Assembly: GCA_016704485.1 (NCBI GenBank)
Contig: JADJAA010000001.1
Location: 1,860,001 to 1,924,000 of the forward strand
From: Flavobacteriales bacterium
GTDB taxonomy: Bacteria > Bacteroidota > Bacteroidia > Flavobacteriales_F > PHOS-HE28
Length of the DNA: 64,000 bases
Direction of reading: 5' to 3'
Position numbers and translations under genes: made by a program. Under the pieces are notes generated by a model. The model made no database searches. It was not told where the DNA came from and worked only from the letters and a program-made list of their open reading frames with translations. Position 1 is the first letter of the stretch. Every line of letters begins with the position of its first letter. Positions 27,007-36,762 of the stretch are shown here, piece by piece.

Positions 27007-28368
27007 TTAGCGCACCAACGGAACCCTTCGTGACATCACCCCGTTCTGTCCATCGAACCGTACAACGTAGATACCGCTGTTCAGTGAACTTTTCGGGATC
27101 TTGATCGTGCTCAACCCTTCCGGGAACGCAACCGTGTTCTGCTCCCAAACCATTTTTCCGCTTGCATCGAATAACCGAATGACCTGATTCTGATCATGCG
27201 CCATAGTAACAAGAACATTCAGGTTCAAGCCATCGTCCCAGCTATTGATGATCGCTGTCTCGCCACTACCTGAACAAGAAGTCGTTCTTACATCACTCAC
27301 CTTCTCGTCTCCGTTCGTGTCGGTCTGGCGTAGTCTGTAGAACGCATTGCTTGGTGGAGCCTGATCAACGAAGCTGTATTCGATCACTTGAAGACTCGTG
27401 CCCGCTCCAGCCACTTGTCCCAACGAAATATACTGTTCGCCATCAGTACTTCGTTCGATGGTGAAGAAATCGTTATCTCGTTCACTGGCGGTCGTCCACG
27501 AAACGGTTACGGTATTCGCATCACATTGAGCATCGAAACGGATCAGTTCAACGGGAAGCGGGTTTAGAATGTCAGAAAGTGTCCAGGATCTGAACAAGTC
27601 GCCTGGAGGAACCACAGCATTGGTTACGGTACCTAATGCCCAAGCTCCAACACCGGGTGCAAAGTCGCCCCATTTATTTACACCGGAATTGAATCTTTGC
27701 GCTCCCAACGGAATTCCAGCGATCAAGTTCCCGGCTTGAATATCTTCGGTAGGGCTATACGTGAAACCCAAGGTCAGGTTGGGATTACCGGTGAACGCAT
27801 AACCAAAAACATTCACATCAACGATCCAGAACCGGTCCACAACATGGCGCGACTCATTCGTGGCAATTGGCGTCAAAGCAGTGCCGGTCTGCCAGTTGTT
27901 CATATGCGTAACATCACTCGGTCGGTAGGAGTTATTATCCCAAGTGGCCGCACCAACAGTGTGGTTGTACGTGGCGAAAACGATTGAAGAGGTTGCTGTG
28001 CCGGTACCGCTTCCGGTTACTGCACAGGTGAAGGGGATCTTAGTTCCAAGCGCCGAAGCATAAGGAATTACGTACGTGTTACCCGCCGCTGCGTTACCTA
28101 CGTTCCAGCGGATCCGATCATTCTCGGCCTCGCTAATGATCATTCCTCCCGTACCCATGGTCGTTATCGCATCCTGTGCGGGATTCTGAATAACCAGCCA
28201 TGCTCCATTATCGATCACCACTCGAACATCGTTGTTCAGGAACAATCTTCCTTGTGCATTCATAAGAGCAGGACAGAGACTTAGTATTACACATGCCATG
28301 AGCGGCAATGCCCAATTCAGTGATGGGCATATGCTTTCAGATGGAATTAGCTGGTCTTTGTATTTCAT
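27007..28368 (-). CDS. Secreted protein with T9SS type A sorting domain
   Basis: The 453-residue product has a signal peptide with a hydrophobic core (LPLMACVILSLCPALMNAQ). The N-terminal 250 residues form a beta-rich domain that starts GRLFLNNDVRVVIDNGAWL, the adhesin-like opening found in many Bacteroidota surface proteins. Residues about 270-350 look like a fibronectin/PKD-like region (PLPVELIRFDAQCDANTVTV, then FFTIERSTDGEQYISLG) typical just before sorting domains. The sorting domain ends with SGIYVVRFDGQNGVMSRRVPLVR. It is exported by the T9SS; the specific role is unknown. It is convergent with the small acidic gene. Confidence 0.88.
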   Translation of the reverse strand: MKYKDQLIPSESICPSLNWALPLMACVILSLCPALMNAQGRLFLNNDVRVVIDNGAWLVIQNPAQDAITTMGTGGMIISEAENDRIRWNVGNAAAGNTYVIPYASALGTKIPFTCAVTGSGTGTATSSIVFATYNHTVGAATWDNNSYRPSDVTHMNNWQTGTALTPIATNESRHVVDRFWIVDVNVFGYAFTGNPNLTLGFTYSPTEDIQAGNLIAGIPLGAQRFNSGVNKWGDFAPGVGAWALGTVTNAVVPPGDLFRSWTLSDILNPLPVELIRFDAQCDANTVTVSWTTASERDNDFFTIERSTDGEQYISLGQVAGAGTSLQVIEYSFVDQAPPSNAFYRLRQTDTNGDEKVSDVRTTSCSGSGETAIINSWDDGLNLNVLVTMAHDQNQVIRLFDASGKMVWEQNTVAFPEGLSTIKIPKSSLNSGIYVVRFDGQNGVMSRRVPLVR

Positions 28369-28532
28369 GAGCGGGTCATAGTATAGACGTAGAAACCCCG
28401 AAAAAGTGGCCTGAGATCATTGAGGAATAATCCCAAACCAATAATAAAGATAGCATAAGGATCTGTTACGAACTACGATCAAGGTCTGATTTATCTCAAA
28501 TTATGCCACTTCCCGATAACTTGGCCCCTTGA

Positions 28533-29765
28533 ATGCGTCGCACAATTGCCTTGAATGTCGACCCGGTGATCGACTTTTCCGCTCTACGTCAGTATCAACG
28601 GTTCATGTTCCGAAATGTAGGCGATGAGCGGCGCTGGGTCCTAGGTATTGATGAACTGAGCGCTATTGAAAGCCCGGATCTTGCTAAAAATAAGGCCATT
28701 CAGGAATGGGTATTCGGGTTCCTGAGCTACGAAATGAAGAATTCGTTGGAAGGCCTTCACTCCCGATCGAAGGATGAACTGGGTTACCCAACGAGCTATT
28801 GGTTCGTGCCCCGTTTCGTGTTCGAGATGAATGATAAGGGATGTGTGTTGCATGTGCACGGATCGGATGAAAGTGCAGGTAGGGAGCTTGCCAACGTGCT
28901 GTTCCGGAATGACTCCGAAGTTCAGGGTGGGCGGGTCAGGAAGTGGATCTCACGTACCCCGCGAACGAATTATATCGACGCCGTGAATGCATTATTGAAG
29001 TACATCCGCCGCGGAGATATCTACGAAGTGAATTACTGTACCTCGCGGCACGCGGAAGTTGATGCTGATTGGGATCCGTTCAATGCATTCATACACTTGT
29101 TCTCAAGAACGAATGCAGAACATGCTGGATTCTTGCGAATAGGCGAGCGGTTTGCTTTATGTGCAAGTCCAGAGCGATTCTTAGCATTCAAGGGAGACCA
29201 AGTAATGGCACAACCGATGAAGGGCACACGGGCAAGGAGCGGTAGCGCTGTTGAAGATGAACGGATCGCGATCGAGTTGGCCAAGGACCCAAAGGAACGT
29301 GCAGAGAACATAATGGCGCTGGATGTAATGCGCAATGACCTTTCGCGTATTGCAAAGCGCCGGTCAGTGATCGTGGACGAACTTTGTGCGGTGCGTCCGC
29401 ATGGGAAAGTATTTCAAATGACAAGCACCGTTAGGGCTGAATTGAAGGAAGGAATTACGCCTTATGATGCGGTTCTAGCTTCATTCCCAATGGCAAGCAT
29501 GACTGGTGCACCGAAGTACCGTTCAATGCAATTGATCGATGAACTGGAGGATCAGTGTCGTGGACTTTTCAGTGGAACAATGGGGTTTTTCGCGCCGGAT
29601 GGAACCGCAGACCTTAATGTCGTTATCCGCACCTTATTCTTCAATGCGGCTCAACACATGGTGACCCTAGTAACAGGAGGAGCGCTTACAGCAAATTGTG
29701 ATCCTGAAAAGGAATGGGATGAGTGTGAGCTGAAAGCGCGTTCCGTCCTTGATGCTTTGCAATGA
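28533..29765 (+). CDS. pabB: Aminodeoxychorismate synthase component I (PabB)
   Basis: The 410-residue enzyme belongs to the chorismate-binding family. The segment P-M-K-G-T at residues 228-232 has Lys230, which marks PabB; anthranilate synthase TrpE has Ala there. Other conserved parts are YLKYIRRGDIYEVNYC-like (LLKYIRRGDIYEVNYC), LCASPERFLAF, ENIMALDVMRNDLSRIA, SFPMASMTGAPKYRSM and the final DPEKEWDECELKARSVL. With a glutaminase partner (PabA) it converts chorismate to aminodeoxychorismate for folate synthesis. The stop overlaps tilS by 4 bases (ATGA). folC (48725-49936) is elsewhere in the window. Confidence 0.93.
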   Translation: MRRTIALNVDPVIDFSALRQYQRFMFRNVGDERRWVLGIDELSAIESPDLAKNKAIQEWVFGFLSYEMKNSLEGLHSRSKDELGYPTSYWFVPRFVFEMNDKGCVLHVHGSDESAGRELANVLFRNDSEVQGGRVRKWISRTPRTNYIDAVNALLKYIRRGDIYEVNYCTSRHAEVDADWDPFNAFIHLFSRTNAEHAGFLRIGERFALCASPERFLAFKGDQVMAQPMKGTRARSGSAVEDERIAIELAKDPKERAENIMALDVMRNDLSRIAKRRSVIVDELCAVRPHGKVFQMTSTVRAELKEGITPYDAVLASFPMASMTGAPKYRSMQLIDELEDQCRGLFSGTMGFFAPDGTADLNVVIRTLFFNAAQHMVTLVTGGALTANCDPEKEWDECELKARSVLDALQ

Positions 29766-31078
29766 TCGCTAGCGTAGAACGATCTATCGCTTCGCAGGAA
29801 TTGGCGTTGCCCGGCCAGCCCATGTGGGTAGCCGTAAGCGGAGGGGTGGATAGCATGGTGTTGTTGGATGCACTCCGGAAGCTTGGCCACGTTTGTCATG
29901 TAGCGCATGTGGATCATGGTCTACGTGGTGCGGAAAGTGCTGCGGATCTTCACTTCGTCGAAGCGCATTGTAAGGCAAAGCATATCCCATTCAGTTCAAC
30001 TCGTGTGGATCTTTCAGAGCTCATAAGCCAAGGACGGTCCGTGCAGATGGCCGCTCGGGAACTGCGTTATGAGTGGTTCAATTCACTTGTGGATCTAGGG
30101 CCATCGGTTCTGGCAACCGCACATCATGCGGATGACGCTGTGGAAACACTGCTAATGGATATGATGCAAGGCATTGGCCCATCCAGGTGGGGCTCCATTC
30201 CTCCGCGCAACGGTCCATTCGTACGGCCACTATTGCAGATCTCACGCAAGGAGATCCTGGAATACGCGGAGAAATACCATATTGCCTTTCGTGAGGACCG
30301 CTCAAATACCGACCCGAAATACTTGCGCAATCGTGTTCGACATGAGGTGTTGCCTTTGTTGGAGGAGGTAAGACCAGGAACCAGAATTGTTATGCAACGC
30401 AATGTTCAGCTTTTGCGAGAAATGACCGTTGTTCTTGGATCACGGTTGAATGAAGCGATGATGTCGTTGATCCCGGATAGCCATGGAGCATTGCGCGTAC
30501 CATTCGAACTGCTCCGGACTTCGCATATGCCAGGCTTGATCCTTCATCGTCTTCTACGGGACAAAGGGTATCATCCAGATCGCATCGCGGATATCCTTTC
30601 GGCCATCGAAACGGGTAATACGGGTGCGCATTTCATGGATGGTGGCTATACCGTTGTAGTTGATCGGGATGAGTTGATCATGGAAAAGGTTCAGCCAACA
30701 CCACCGGAATTCAGGATCGGTTCCATGGATGATCTGAATGGATCGTTGCCGATCTCTGTTTCAATTGTGGATGCGAAGGATATGGACTTAGACCAGGGAA
30801 ATAGCGTCGCATGGCTGGATGCCGTCAACGTACCATTTCCATGGACCCTTCGCCCATGGAAACCTGGCGATCGTATGAACCCCATAGGCCTTGGTGGTTC
30901 CAAGTTGGTGAGCGATCTATTGATCGATCAGAAGACCCCTAGAAATGTTAAAGAACGGACCTATGTTCTTGTTGCGCGAGAGCGGATCGTATGGTTATGT
31001 GGGCATCGTATTGCGGAAGGATCACAAGGATCGGACTTTTCGGATAAAGTGCTCCGAATAACGTGGAAAGGAATTTGA
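29762..31078 (+). CDS. tilS: tRNA(Ile)-lysidine synthase TilS
   Basis: The 438-residue protein has the N-type ATP pyrophosphatase motif S-G-G-V-D-S at residues 26-31, then HVDHGLRGAESAADLHFVE, TAHHADDAVETLLMDMMQG and FREDRSNTDPKYLRNRVRHE. All are diagnostic of TilS. The C-terminal TilS substrate-binding domains follow (RPWKPGDRMNPIGLGGSKLV). It converts the wobble C of the AUA-reading tRNA-Ile to lysidine, an essential step. It is translationally coupled to pabB. Confidence 0.96.
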   Translation: MIASVERSIASQELALPGQPMWVAVSGGVDSMVLLDALRKLGHVCHVAHVDHGLRGAESAADLHFVEAHCKAKHIPFSSTRVDLSELISQGRSVQMAARELRYEWFNSLVDLGPSVLATAHHADDAVETLLMDMMQGIGPSRWGSIPPRNGPFVRPLLQISRKEILEYAEKYHIAFREDRSNTDPKYLRNRVRHEVLPLLEEVRPGTRIVMQRNVQLLREMTVVLGSRLNEAMMSLIPDSHGALRVPFELLRTSHMPGLILHRLLRDKGYHPDRIADILSAIETGNTGAHFMDGGYTVVVDRDELIMEKVQPTPPEFRIGSMDDLNGSLPISVSIVDAKDMDLDQGNSVAWLDAVNVPFPWTLRPWKPGDRMNPIGLGGSKLVSDLLIDQKTPRNVKERTYVLVARERIVWLCGHRIAEGSQGSDFSDKVLRITWKGI

Positions 31079-31137
31079 TCCCGATAGTGTCGAACGGGCT
31101 GTGGATCGCCTATCTTAAGGCCACAATTCCAACCAAC

Positions 31138-31428
31138 ATGCTTTTCCCGAATGCTAAATTGATCGCTAAGGAATTGATATCTTCCTTGCGCTTTCCAAAG
31201 CAACCGCTCTCCCTTACGGATGAGGAGCGTAATGCAAATTATTCCAGTATGCAGCGTGCTACCCGTTTAGGGAATGCGGAGCATGGAAAATGCCGCATAG
31301 TTTTCGAGGATGATGAAGGTATGAAGGCGGTAGAAACCACCATCTGGACCTTCGATCCGGACAATATCGTCCTGAAATACGGTATGTCCATTCCGATCGC
31401 AAGGGTGCTTAGTGTGTACATCCCTTAG
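31138..31428 (+). CDS. Small conserved-looking cytoplasmic protein of unknown function
   Basis: I start at ATG 31138, giving 96 residues (MLFPNAKLIAKELISSLRFP). A longer frame from 31063 overlaps the end of tilS and begins with residues that look noncoding. The product has an alpha+beta pattern: an N-terminal helix, a region LTDEERNANYSSMQRATRLG, and strands GKCRIVFEDDEGMKAVETTI and NIVLKYGMSIPIARVLSVYI. It has no signal peptide. It follows tilS and precedes the DsbD genes on the same strand. I do not recognise the family, but the clean order suggests a real gene. Confidence 0.7.
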   Translation: MLFPNAKLIAKELISSLRFPKQPLSLTDEERNANYSSMQRATRLGNAEHGKCRIVFEDDEGMKAVETTIWTFDPDNIVLKYGMSIPIARVLSVYIP

Positions 31429-31495
31429 GAAATTCCTGTCCTTAGGAAAACAAGGATCTTCTGAAGCCCTTGGAGTCTCTTCCAACGGAATGGGC

Positions 31496-31503
31496 TATTT
31501 TTG
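31496..31503 (+). promoter_or_regulatory. Candidate -7 box (TATTTTTG) before the DsbD-like genes
   Basis: TATTTTTG matches the Bacteroidota -7 consensus TAnnTTTG at all fixed positions. A TTG lies 23 bases upstream (31470-31472) as a possible -33 element. The expected transcript start is only a few bases before ATG 31515, so the leader would be very short. Confidence 0.4.
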
Positions 31504-31514
31504 TTGTACCTAAC

Positions 31515-31964
31515 ATGATGTACTTACTATTTCTTCTCACGCTTCTTCAATCTACACCTAGTGACCCAGCAAAGTGGATGTTCTCAGCCGAACCGAGTGC
31601 TGATGGTATCGTGAACGTGCAGTTGCAGGCCACATTGGAGGAAGGTTGGCATCTTTATTCGATCTCACTACCCAGTGATCAAGGACCGATCGCCACATCC
31701 TTCACATTCAAACAAACAAATGATTGGGTGGCTTCCGGTGAATTGATCGAACCTGAACCAGTGGAAGAATATGATATCAATTTCGCTATGGATGTTCGAC
31801 ATCATTCCGGTAGCCCTGTTTTCGTTCTACCAATAAAACGCGCAACGAATGATGCCTTTAATGTTGAAGGCGAATTGGAATATATGGTCTGTAACGACAA
31901 AACATGTTTACCACCGAAAGTGGTTCCTTTTAGCATTGTTGTCCCTGCCAGTTCAGCGAAGTAG
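31515..31964 (+). CDS. Secreted DsbD N-terminal-like domain protein
   Basis: With ATG 31515 (or 31518) the product is about 149 residues: a signal peptide (MMYLLFLLTLLQSTPS) followed by a single immunoglobulin-like domain of the DsbD alpha type. The Cys pair is in V-C-N-D-K-T-C-L-P-P, the same arrangement as T-C-N-D-V-T-C-L-P-P in the next gene. In DsbD this domain receives electrons from the membrane part and reduces periplasmic partners. A free-standing copy next to full-length DsbD is found in many Bacteroidota. The stop immediately precedes the ATG of dsbD. Confidence 0.85.
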   Translation: MMYLLFLLTLLQSTPSDPAKWMFSAEPSADGIVNVQLQATLEEGWHLYSISLPSDQGPIATSFTFKQTNDWVASGELIEPEPVEEYDINFAMDVRHHSGSPVFVLPIKRATNDAFNVEGELEYMVCNDKTCLPPKVVPFSIVVPASSAK

Positions 31965-34019
31965 ATGGTCAAGCAATTTTTGTACGCGGTTCTCACCTCC
32001 TTGTTATTGGTCGGTTGCGCCGTGGATGCACCTAAGGCTAAAGATGCCAGGTCGATCAAACTGGATCCAGTTCAGGATAAAGTGGCGTGGTCCGTTAGTG
32101 CAACATCAACCACCGGGAATGAATGGGAAGTGAATTTCCATGCGGATATCGATGAAGGATGGTCGGTCTATTCCGTAGAGAATTTCGGAGAGATGGGGCC
32201 GTTGCCGAGCCGCTTTGAATTCGATTCGCTCGCACACCAGAACGCCAAAGGGGAAGTGATCGAGGTGAGCGAACACACCATCCAAGGACACGATCCCGTG
32301 TTCGATATGGAAGTGAAAAAATTCAAGCACAACGTTGATTTCAAGCGCAAGGTCGATCTCTTGGTGAACGAAGTGCCGCTTCAGGGGCAGTTCGAATACA
32401 TGACCTGTAACGATGTTACGTGTCTGCCTCCTCAAGTCGTATACTGGCAATACAGTACGGATAGTGCATCTTTTAACCTAAGCTCCGTGCCCTACGACCT
32501 TACAGGGTATAATGTTGTTTCCTGCGCGGATGGTATCTACAAATTACCGGGTCTGGACCTGGAAGCACCAGTGATACCAGGCGAGCGTACGGACCATAAG
32601 AACAGCAGTCTTTGGACCCTCTTCTTCCTTGGGTTCATTGGTGGATTGGTTGCACTACTTACACCTTGCGTTTTCCCGATGATCCCGTTAACGGTGAGCT
32701 TCTTTACCAAGGGAAGTGAGGATCGTAAGAAAGGAATGACCAACGCGATCACTTACGGAGGCTTCATTCTGTTGATCTACCTGCTCTTCAGCTTACCCTT
32801 CCATTTGCTGGGTAGCGTCAACGAGGAGATATTCAACGAGGTGAGTACCAATCCGTGGCTGAACGTTTTCTTTTTCGTGATCTTCATCATTTTCGCCATC
32901 TCGTTCTTCGGATATTTCGAGATACAATTGCCGAGTAGTTGGGTGAACAAGATGGATGCCAATGCGAGCAAGTCCGGAGGTATGATCGGGATCTTCTTCA
33001 TGGCACTCACACTCGCACTGGTTTCATTCAGCTGTACGGGTCCAATACTGGGTTCTTTGCTGGCCGGTGCGCTCACAGCAGATGGTGGTGCATGGCAACT
33101 GACCGCAGGAATGGGTGGCTTCGGTCTGGCGTTGGCATTACCCTTTGCGCTTTTTGCGTTGTTTCCGCAATGGCTCAACTCCTTGCCACGTTCCGGTAGT
33201 TGGTTGAACACTGTAAAGGTTGTATTGGGTTTCATCGAACTGGCATTGGCTATCAAATTCCTAAGCAATGCCGATCTCGTAATGAATTGGGGATTGCTTA
33301 AACGCGAAGTGTTCATTGCCCTGTGGGTCATTATCGGTATCGGACTCGCGGCATACCTTTTCGGCTTTATCAAATTTCCGCACGACGGACCGGCAAAACC
33401 AACAAAAATGCGCATGGCGCTTGGTGCACTTGTAACTGCGTTCGTGTTGTATTTGGTCCCTGGCCTTACGAACAGTTCCATGCGTAACCTGAAACTACTC
33501 AGCGGTTTCCCGCCACCGCTCTTCTATAGTTTGTATCATCAGGATAGTGAATGCCCGTTGGCATTGGAATGTTATCACGATCTTGAAGAAGGACAGGCCG
33601 TTGCACGAAGAAGCGGCAAACCAATGCTGGTGGATAATACCGGTTGGGCCTGCGTGAATTGCCGCAAGATGGAAGAGACTGTCTGGAGCGAACCCGAGAT
33701 CCTGGAAGTGATCCGCGACGAATATGTGCTTGTCTCCTTGTACGTCGATGATAAACGCGAGTTGGCGAAAGAGGACCAACACATTTACATCAACTGCCGA
33801 GGACAAAAAAAATTGATCCTGACCGAAGGCAACAAGTGGGCAACCTTGCAAAGTGAGTCCTTTGGTCAGGTAAGCCAGCCGCTTTATGTTCTTCTGAGCC
33901 CGGATGGTAAGCTGCTGACGGACCCCGTGGGCTATACGCCGGACAAGGCGGATTACGGTGTATTCCTGGATCGCGGTCTGCAAGGCATGACTAAACTGGG
34001 GTTGCGCGCTGAGCGGTAG
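31965..34019 (+). CDS. dsbD: Thiol:disulfide interchange protein DsbD (lipoprotein-like N-terminus)
   Basis: The 684-residue protein has a signal sequence with the lipobox L-L-V-G-C (C18), an N-terminal DsbD alpha domain with C148 and C153 (T-C-N-D-V-T-C-L-P-P), and a DsbD membrane domain of eight segments with the redox Cys C235 (LTPCVFPM) and C357 (SFSCTGPILG). A C-terminal thioredoxin domain has the C-V-N-C site at 563-566 (GWACVNCRKMEE). It passes electrons from cytoplasmic thioredoxin to periplasmic proteins, for example in cytochrome maturation and Dsb repair. The lipobox is unusual for DsbD, where a plain signal peptide is normal, but it is common in Bacteroidota members. Confidence 0.93.
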   Translation: MVKQFLYAVLTSLLLVGCAVDAPKAKDARSIKLDPVQDKVAWSVSATSTTGNEWEVNFHADIDEGWSVYSVENFGEMGPLPSRFEFDSLAHQNAKGEVIEVSEHTIQGHDPVFDMEVKKFKHNVDFKRKVDLLVNEVPLQGQFEYMTCNDVTCLPPQVVYWQYSTDSASFNLSSVPYDLTGYNVVSCADGIYKLPGLDLEAPVIPGERTDHKNSSLWTLFFLGFIGGLVALLTPCVFPMIPLTVSFFTKGSEDRKKGMTNAITYGGFILLIYLLFSLPFHLLGSVNEEIFNEVSTNPWLNVFFFVIFIIFAISFFGYFEIQLPSSWVNKMDANASKSGGMIGIFFMALTLALVSFSCTGPILGSLLAGALTADGGAWQLTAGMGGFGLALALPFALFALFPQWLNSLPRSGSWLNTVKVVLGFIELALAIKFLSNADLVMNWGLLKREVFIALWVIIGIGLAAYLFGFIKFPHDGPAKPTKMRMALGALVTAFVLYLVPGLTNSSMRNLKLLSGFPPPLFYSLYHQDSECPLALECYHDLEEGQAVARRSGKPMLVDNTGWACVNCRKMEETVWSEPEILEVIRDEYVLVSLYVDDKRELAKEDQHIYINCRGQKKLILTEGNKWATLQSESFGQVSQPLYVLLSPDGKLLTDPVGYTPDKADYGVFLDRGLQGMTKLGLRAER

Positions 34020-34200
34020 TGAGCCTTGTTCCCAACAAACATTCTTGATCATTGCAAGGAAGATGATCATATTCATGAAACTACCGGATCGTCTTTCGTG
34101 AGTAGGTGAACTGCTGTGGCATTCTACCTCACTTTTTCACTTTCTCGCTTTCTTACTTTTCTAAGCCCCTAACAACCAATAAACCCGCATCTTTGACGAG

Positions 34201-34800
34201 ATGACACAAGACCGCATCCGATCCCATTTTGCCGAAGCTGCCGATGTACTGAAGCGGTTCTCGGAAGACCCGGCGAACATTGCCGCTATCGAACAAGCTG
34301 CAGCGTTCATGTCCTATTGCCTGAAACAAGGTGCCAAGGTGATCAGTTGTGGCAACGGTGGGAGCATGTGCGACGCTATGCACTTTGCGGAAGAGCTCAC
34401 TGGACGTTTTCGCGGAGGTCGCGAACCAATTGCAGCACTCAGCATCAGCGACCCGAGCCATCTTACCTGTGTAGCGAACGATTATGGTTGGGAGCATGTT
34501 TTCTCGCGCTTCGTAAAAGCACATGGTCGCGAAGGTGATGTCCTGCTCGCTATCAGTACCAGTGGTAATAGTCCAAATATTCTTTGCGCAGCAGAAGTGG
34601 CGCGTGCTAAGAACATGCATGTGATCGGACTTACAGGCAAGGACGGAGGGAAACTGGCTGAGCTGTGTACGGTCGAAGTGCGCGTGCCGCATGATGGCTT
34701 TGCAGATCGCATTCAAGAAGTACACATCAAAGTGATCCATGCGCTCATTGATCACATAGAGCGTGATATGGCGTTGCCGAAACGATCGGAGATCTATTGA
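34201..34800 (+). CDS. gmhA: Phosphoheptose isomerase GmhA (SIS domain)
   Basis: The 199-residue protein matches GmhA along its length: [71 protein letters not shown] and [13 protein letters not shown]. The conserved zinc-site His and Glu residues around residue 60 and at the end are present. It isomerises sedoheptulose 7-phosphate to D-glycero-D-manno-heptose 7-phosphate, the first step in making the heptose of lipopolysaccharide core. In E. coli numbering the SIS domain binds as a tetramer. A CATCTTTG one-mismatch -7 box lies just upstream. Confidence 0.95.
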   Translation: MTQDRIRSHFAEAADVLKRFSEDPANIAAIEQAAAFMSYCLKQGAKVISCGNGGSMCDAMHFAEELTGRFRGGREPIAALSISDPSHLTCVANDYGWEHVFSRFVKAHGREGDVLLAISTSGNSPNILCAAEVARAKNMHVIGLTGKDGGKLAELCTVEVRVPHDGFADRIQEVHIKVIHALIDHIERDMALPKRSEIY

Positions 34801-35007
34801 GAAGTGTGCCTCGACTACGCTCGGAAACCAAGAAAGTGAAAAGTGAATGGTGAAAGGAAATGAAGAATGAAAAACCTACCTGTCATAACACATACCGAGA
34901 ACCATATCGTATTTCACTGCTCCAATTAGTATCTGCGTTGATCATCCCTTTCAGCGTCATCTGTGTTCTATTTACCTGTTACCGCTTACCACTCACCCAA
35001 AGATTAA

Positions 35008-36546
35008 ATGCTCGTTAAAGTTTTCGGATCAGCGGTATTCGGCATCAATGCCACAATTGTTACGGCTGAAGTGAATGTGGAGAATGGTGCTTTCTTTTTT
35101 TTGGTGGGCCTGCCGGACAGTGCCGTTAAGGAGAGCCAGCAGCGCATGGACGCAGCGCTCCGTAACAACGGTTTATATTTCCCGAGAGGCAAAGGAGTAA
35201 CCATCAACCTTGCGCCCGCAGATATCCGTAAAGAAGGAACGGCGTATGACCTACCACTTGCTGTTGGGTTATTGGCCGCTACCGATCAAGTGCCTGCGGA
35301 AATGTTGGAATCGTATTTGGTGATGGGTGAATTGTCCTTGGATGGTGGCATAAGGCCGATCAAAGGTGCATTGCCAATTGCGATCGAGGCGAAGGCCAAA
35401 GGATTCAAAGGCGTTATACTGCCATTCGAGAATGCGAGGGAAGCTGCCATCGTTAATGATCTTACGGTCTATGGTGTTTCGCACCTCACGGAGGTGGTGG
35501 ACCTATTGAATGGCCGTAGTGACCTGCAACCGACCGTGGTGGATATTGCTGCTGAGTTTGCCAATAGCAGTCGTAATTACCCGGTGGATATTGCTGATGT
35601 GAAAGGGCAGGAGAATATTAAGCGAGCGTTTGAGATCGCTGCTGCAGGTGGGCATAACATCATCCTGATAGGCCCGCCGGGTTCCGGAAAGACCATGCTC
35701 GCAAAGCGCTTGCCAACGATCCTTCCGCCGCTTACCATCGATGAAGCATTGGAGACCACAAAGATCCACAGTGTGGCAGGTAAACTGAATAAGAACGACA
35801 GCTTACTGAGCGTACGCCCCTATCGTTCGCCGCACCATACGATCAGCGACGTCGCATTGGTCGGTGGCGGTTCATATCCGCAACCCGGTGAAATAAGCCT
35901 TGCGCACAACGGTGTATTGTTCCTGGATGAATTGCCTGAATTCAAACGGCAGGTCCTAGAGGTTCTTCGGCAGCCATTGGAAGATCGCACGGTCACGATC
36001 AGTAGGGCAAAGTTCTCCGTGGAATACCCGACCAGCTTTATGCTCGTGGCGGCCATGAACCCATGTCCATGCGGGTATTACAATCACCCGGATAAAGCCT
36101 GTGTATGTGGTCCCGGTGTGGTGCAGAAGTATTTGAACAAGGTTAGTGGTCCATTATTGGATCGCATTGATATCCACATTGAAGTAACCCCCGTTCCTTT
36201 CAGTGAACTGAGTGCAGAACGTGCCACGGAGAAAAGTGTGACTATGCGTGAACGCGTGATCGTAGCAAGAAACGTGCAACAGGATCGATACGCCAATACC
36301 CAGATACACTGCAACGCACAAATGGGTAGTAAAGAGCTTAGGGATATCTGTCGGATCGATGAAGTCGGGAAGAATCTGCTGGAGAAAGCCATGGACCGGC
36401 TTGGTCTAAGCGCAAGAGCGTATGATCGGATCCTGAAAGTTGCACGTACGATCGCTGATCTGGGTGGTAGCGACGATATCCGAACAGAGCATTTGGCGGA
36501 AGCGATCCAATACCGGAGCTTGGATAGGGAAGGGTGGGCCGGGTAG
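35008..36546 (+). CDS. comM: YifB/ComM-family magnesium chelatase-like AAA ATPase
   Basis: The 512-residue protein begins with the ComM N-terminal domain (VKVFGSAVFGINATIVTAEV, then GLPDSAVKESQQRM), followed by a magnesium-chelatase-like AAA module: Walker A GPPGSGKTMLAKRLP at about residues 222-236, Walker B VLFLDELPEF, and a C-terminal domain with NPCPCGYYNHPDKACVCG, the Cys-rich insert seen in the family, and SARAYDRILKVARTIADLGG. ComM is a hexameric helicase that extends branch migration of incoming DNA during natural transformation; the same protein occurs in many non-competent bacteria. It stands alone in its unit. Confidence 0.93.
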   Translation: MLVKVFGSAVFGINATIVTAEVNVENGAFFFLVGLPDSAVKESQQRMDAALRNNGLYFPRGKGVTINLAPADIRKEGTAYDLPLAVGLLAATDQVPAEMLESYLVMGELSLDGGIRPIKGALPIAIEAKAKGFKGVILPFENAREAAIVNDLTVYGVSHLTEVVDLLNGRSDLQPTVVDIAAEFANSSRNYPVDIADVKGQENIKRAFEIAAAGGHNIILIGPPGSGKTMLAKRLPTILPPLTIDEALETTKIHSVAGKLNKNDSLLSVRPYRSPHHTISDVALVGGGSYPQPGEISLAHNGVLFLDELPEFKRQVLEVLRQPLEDRTVTISRAKFSVEYPTSFMLVAAMNPCPCGYYNHPDKACVCGPGVVQKYLNKVSGPLLDRIDIHIEVTPVPFSELSAERATEKSVTMRERVIVARNVQQDRYANTQIHCNAQMGSKELRDICRIDEVGKNLLEKAMDRLGLSARAYDRILKVARTIADLGGSDDIRTEHLAEAIQYRSLDREGWAG

Positions 36547-36762
36547 CCATTTGGAGATCCTGGTATACAATCTGGCCATGATCGATTCCAACATGTTCGT
36601 GCCATCATTTTTTGGTCGCGAGCTCTCATGGAATGATCTATCCAGTTTGTGCGATCCACCAATAGTGTCGCAATAACTATGGCCTTTAGCACACGTTCCT
36701 GGAGACCAGTTGCCTAACTATCGAAACAATCTTCGTTGGCCATACGTACTACGGGCAACGAC

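Noticed and set aside
32777..33481. Long reverse-strand frame inside dsbD, and similar ones inside secA (45140-45631), gmhA (34153-34755) and comM (36084-36692)
   Set aside because: These are antisense shadows of well-supported genes, with no family pattern and biased composition.
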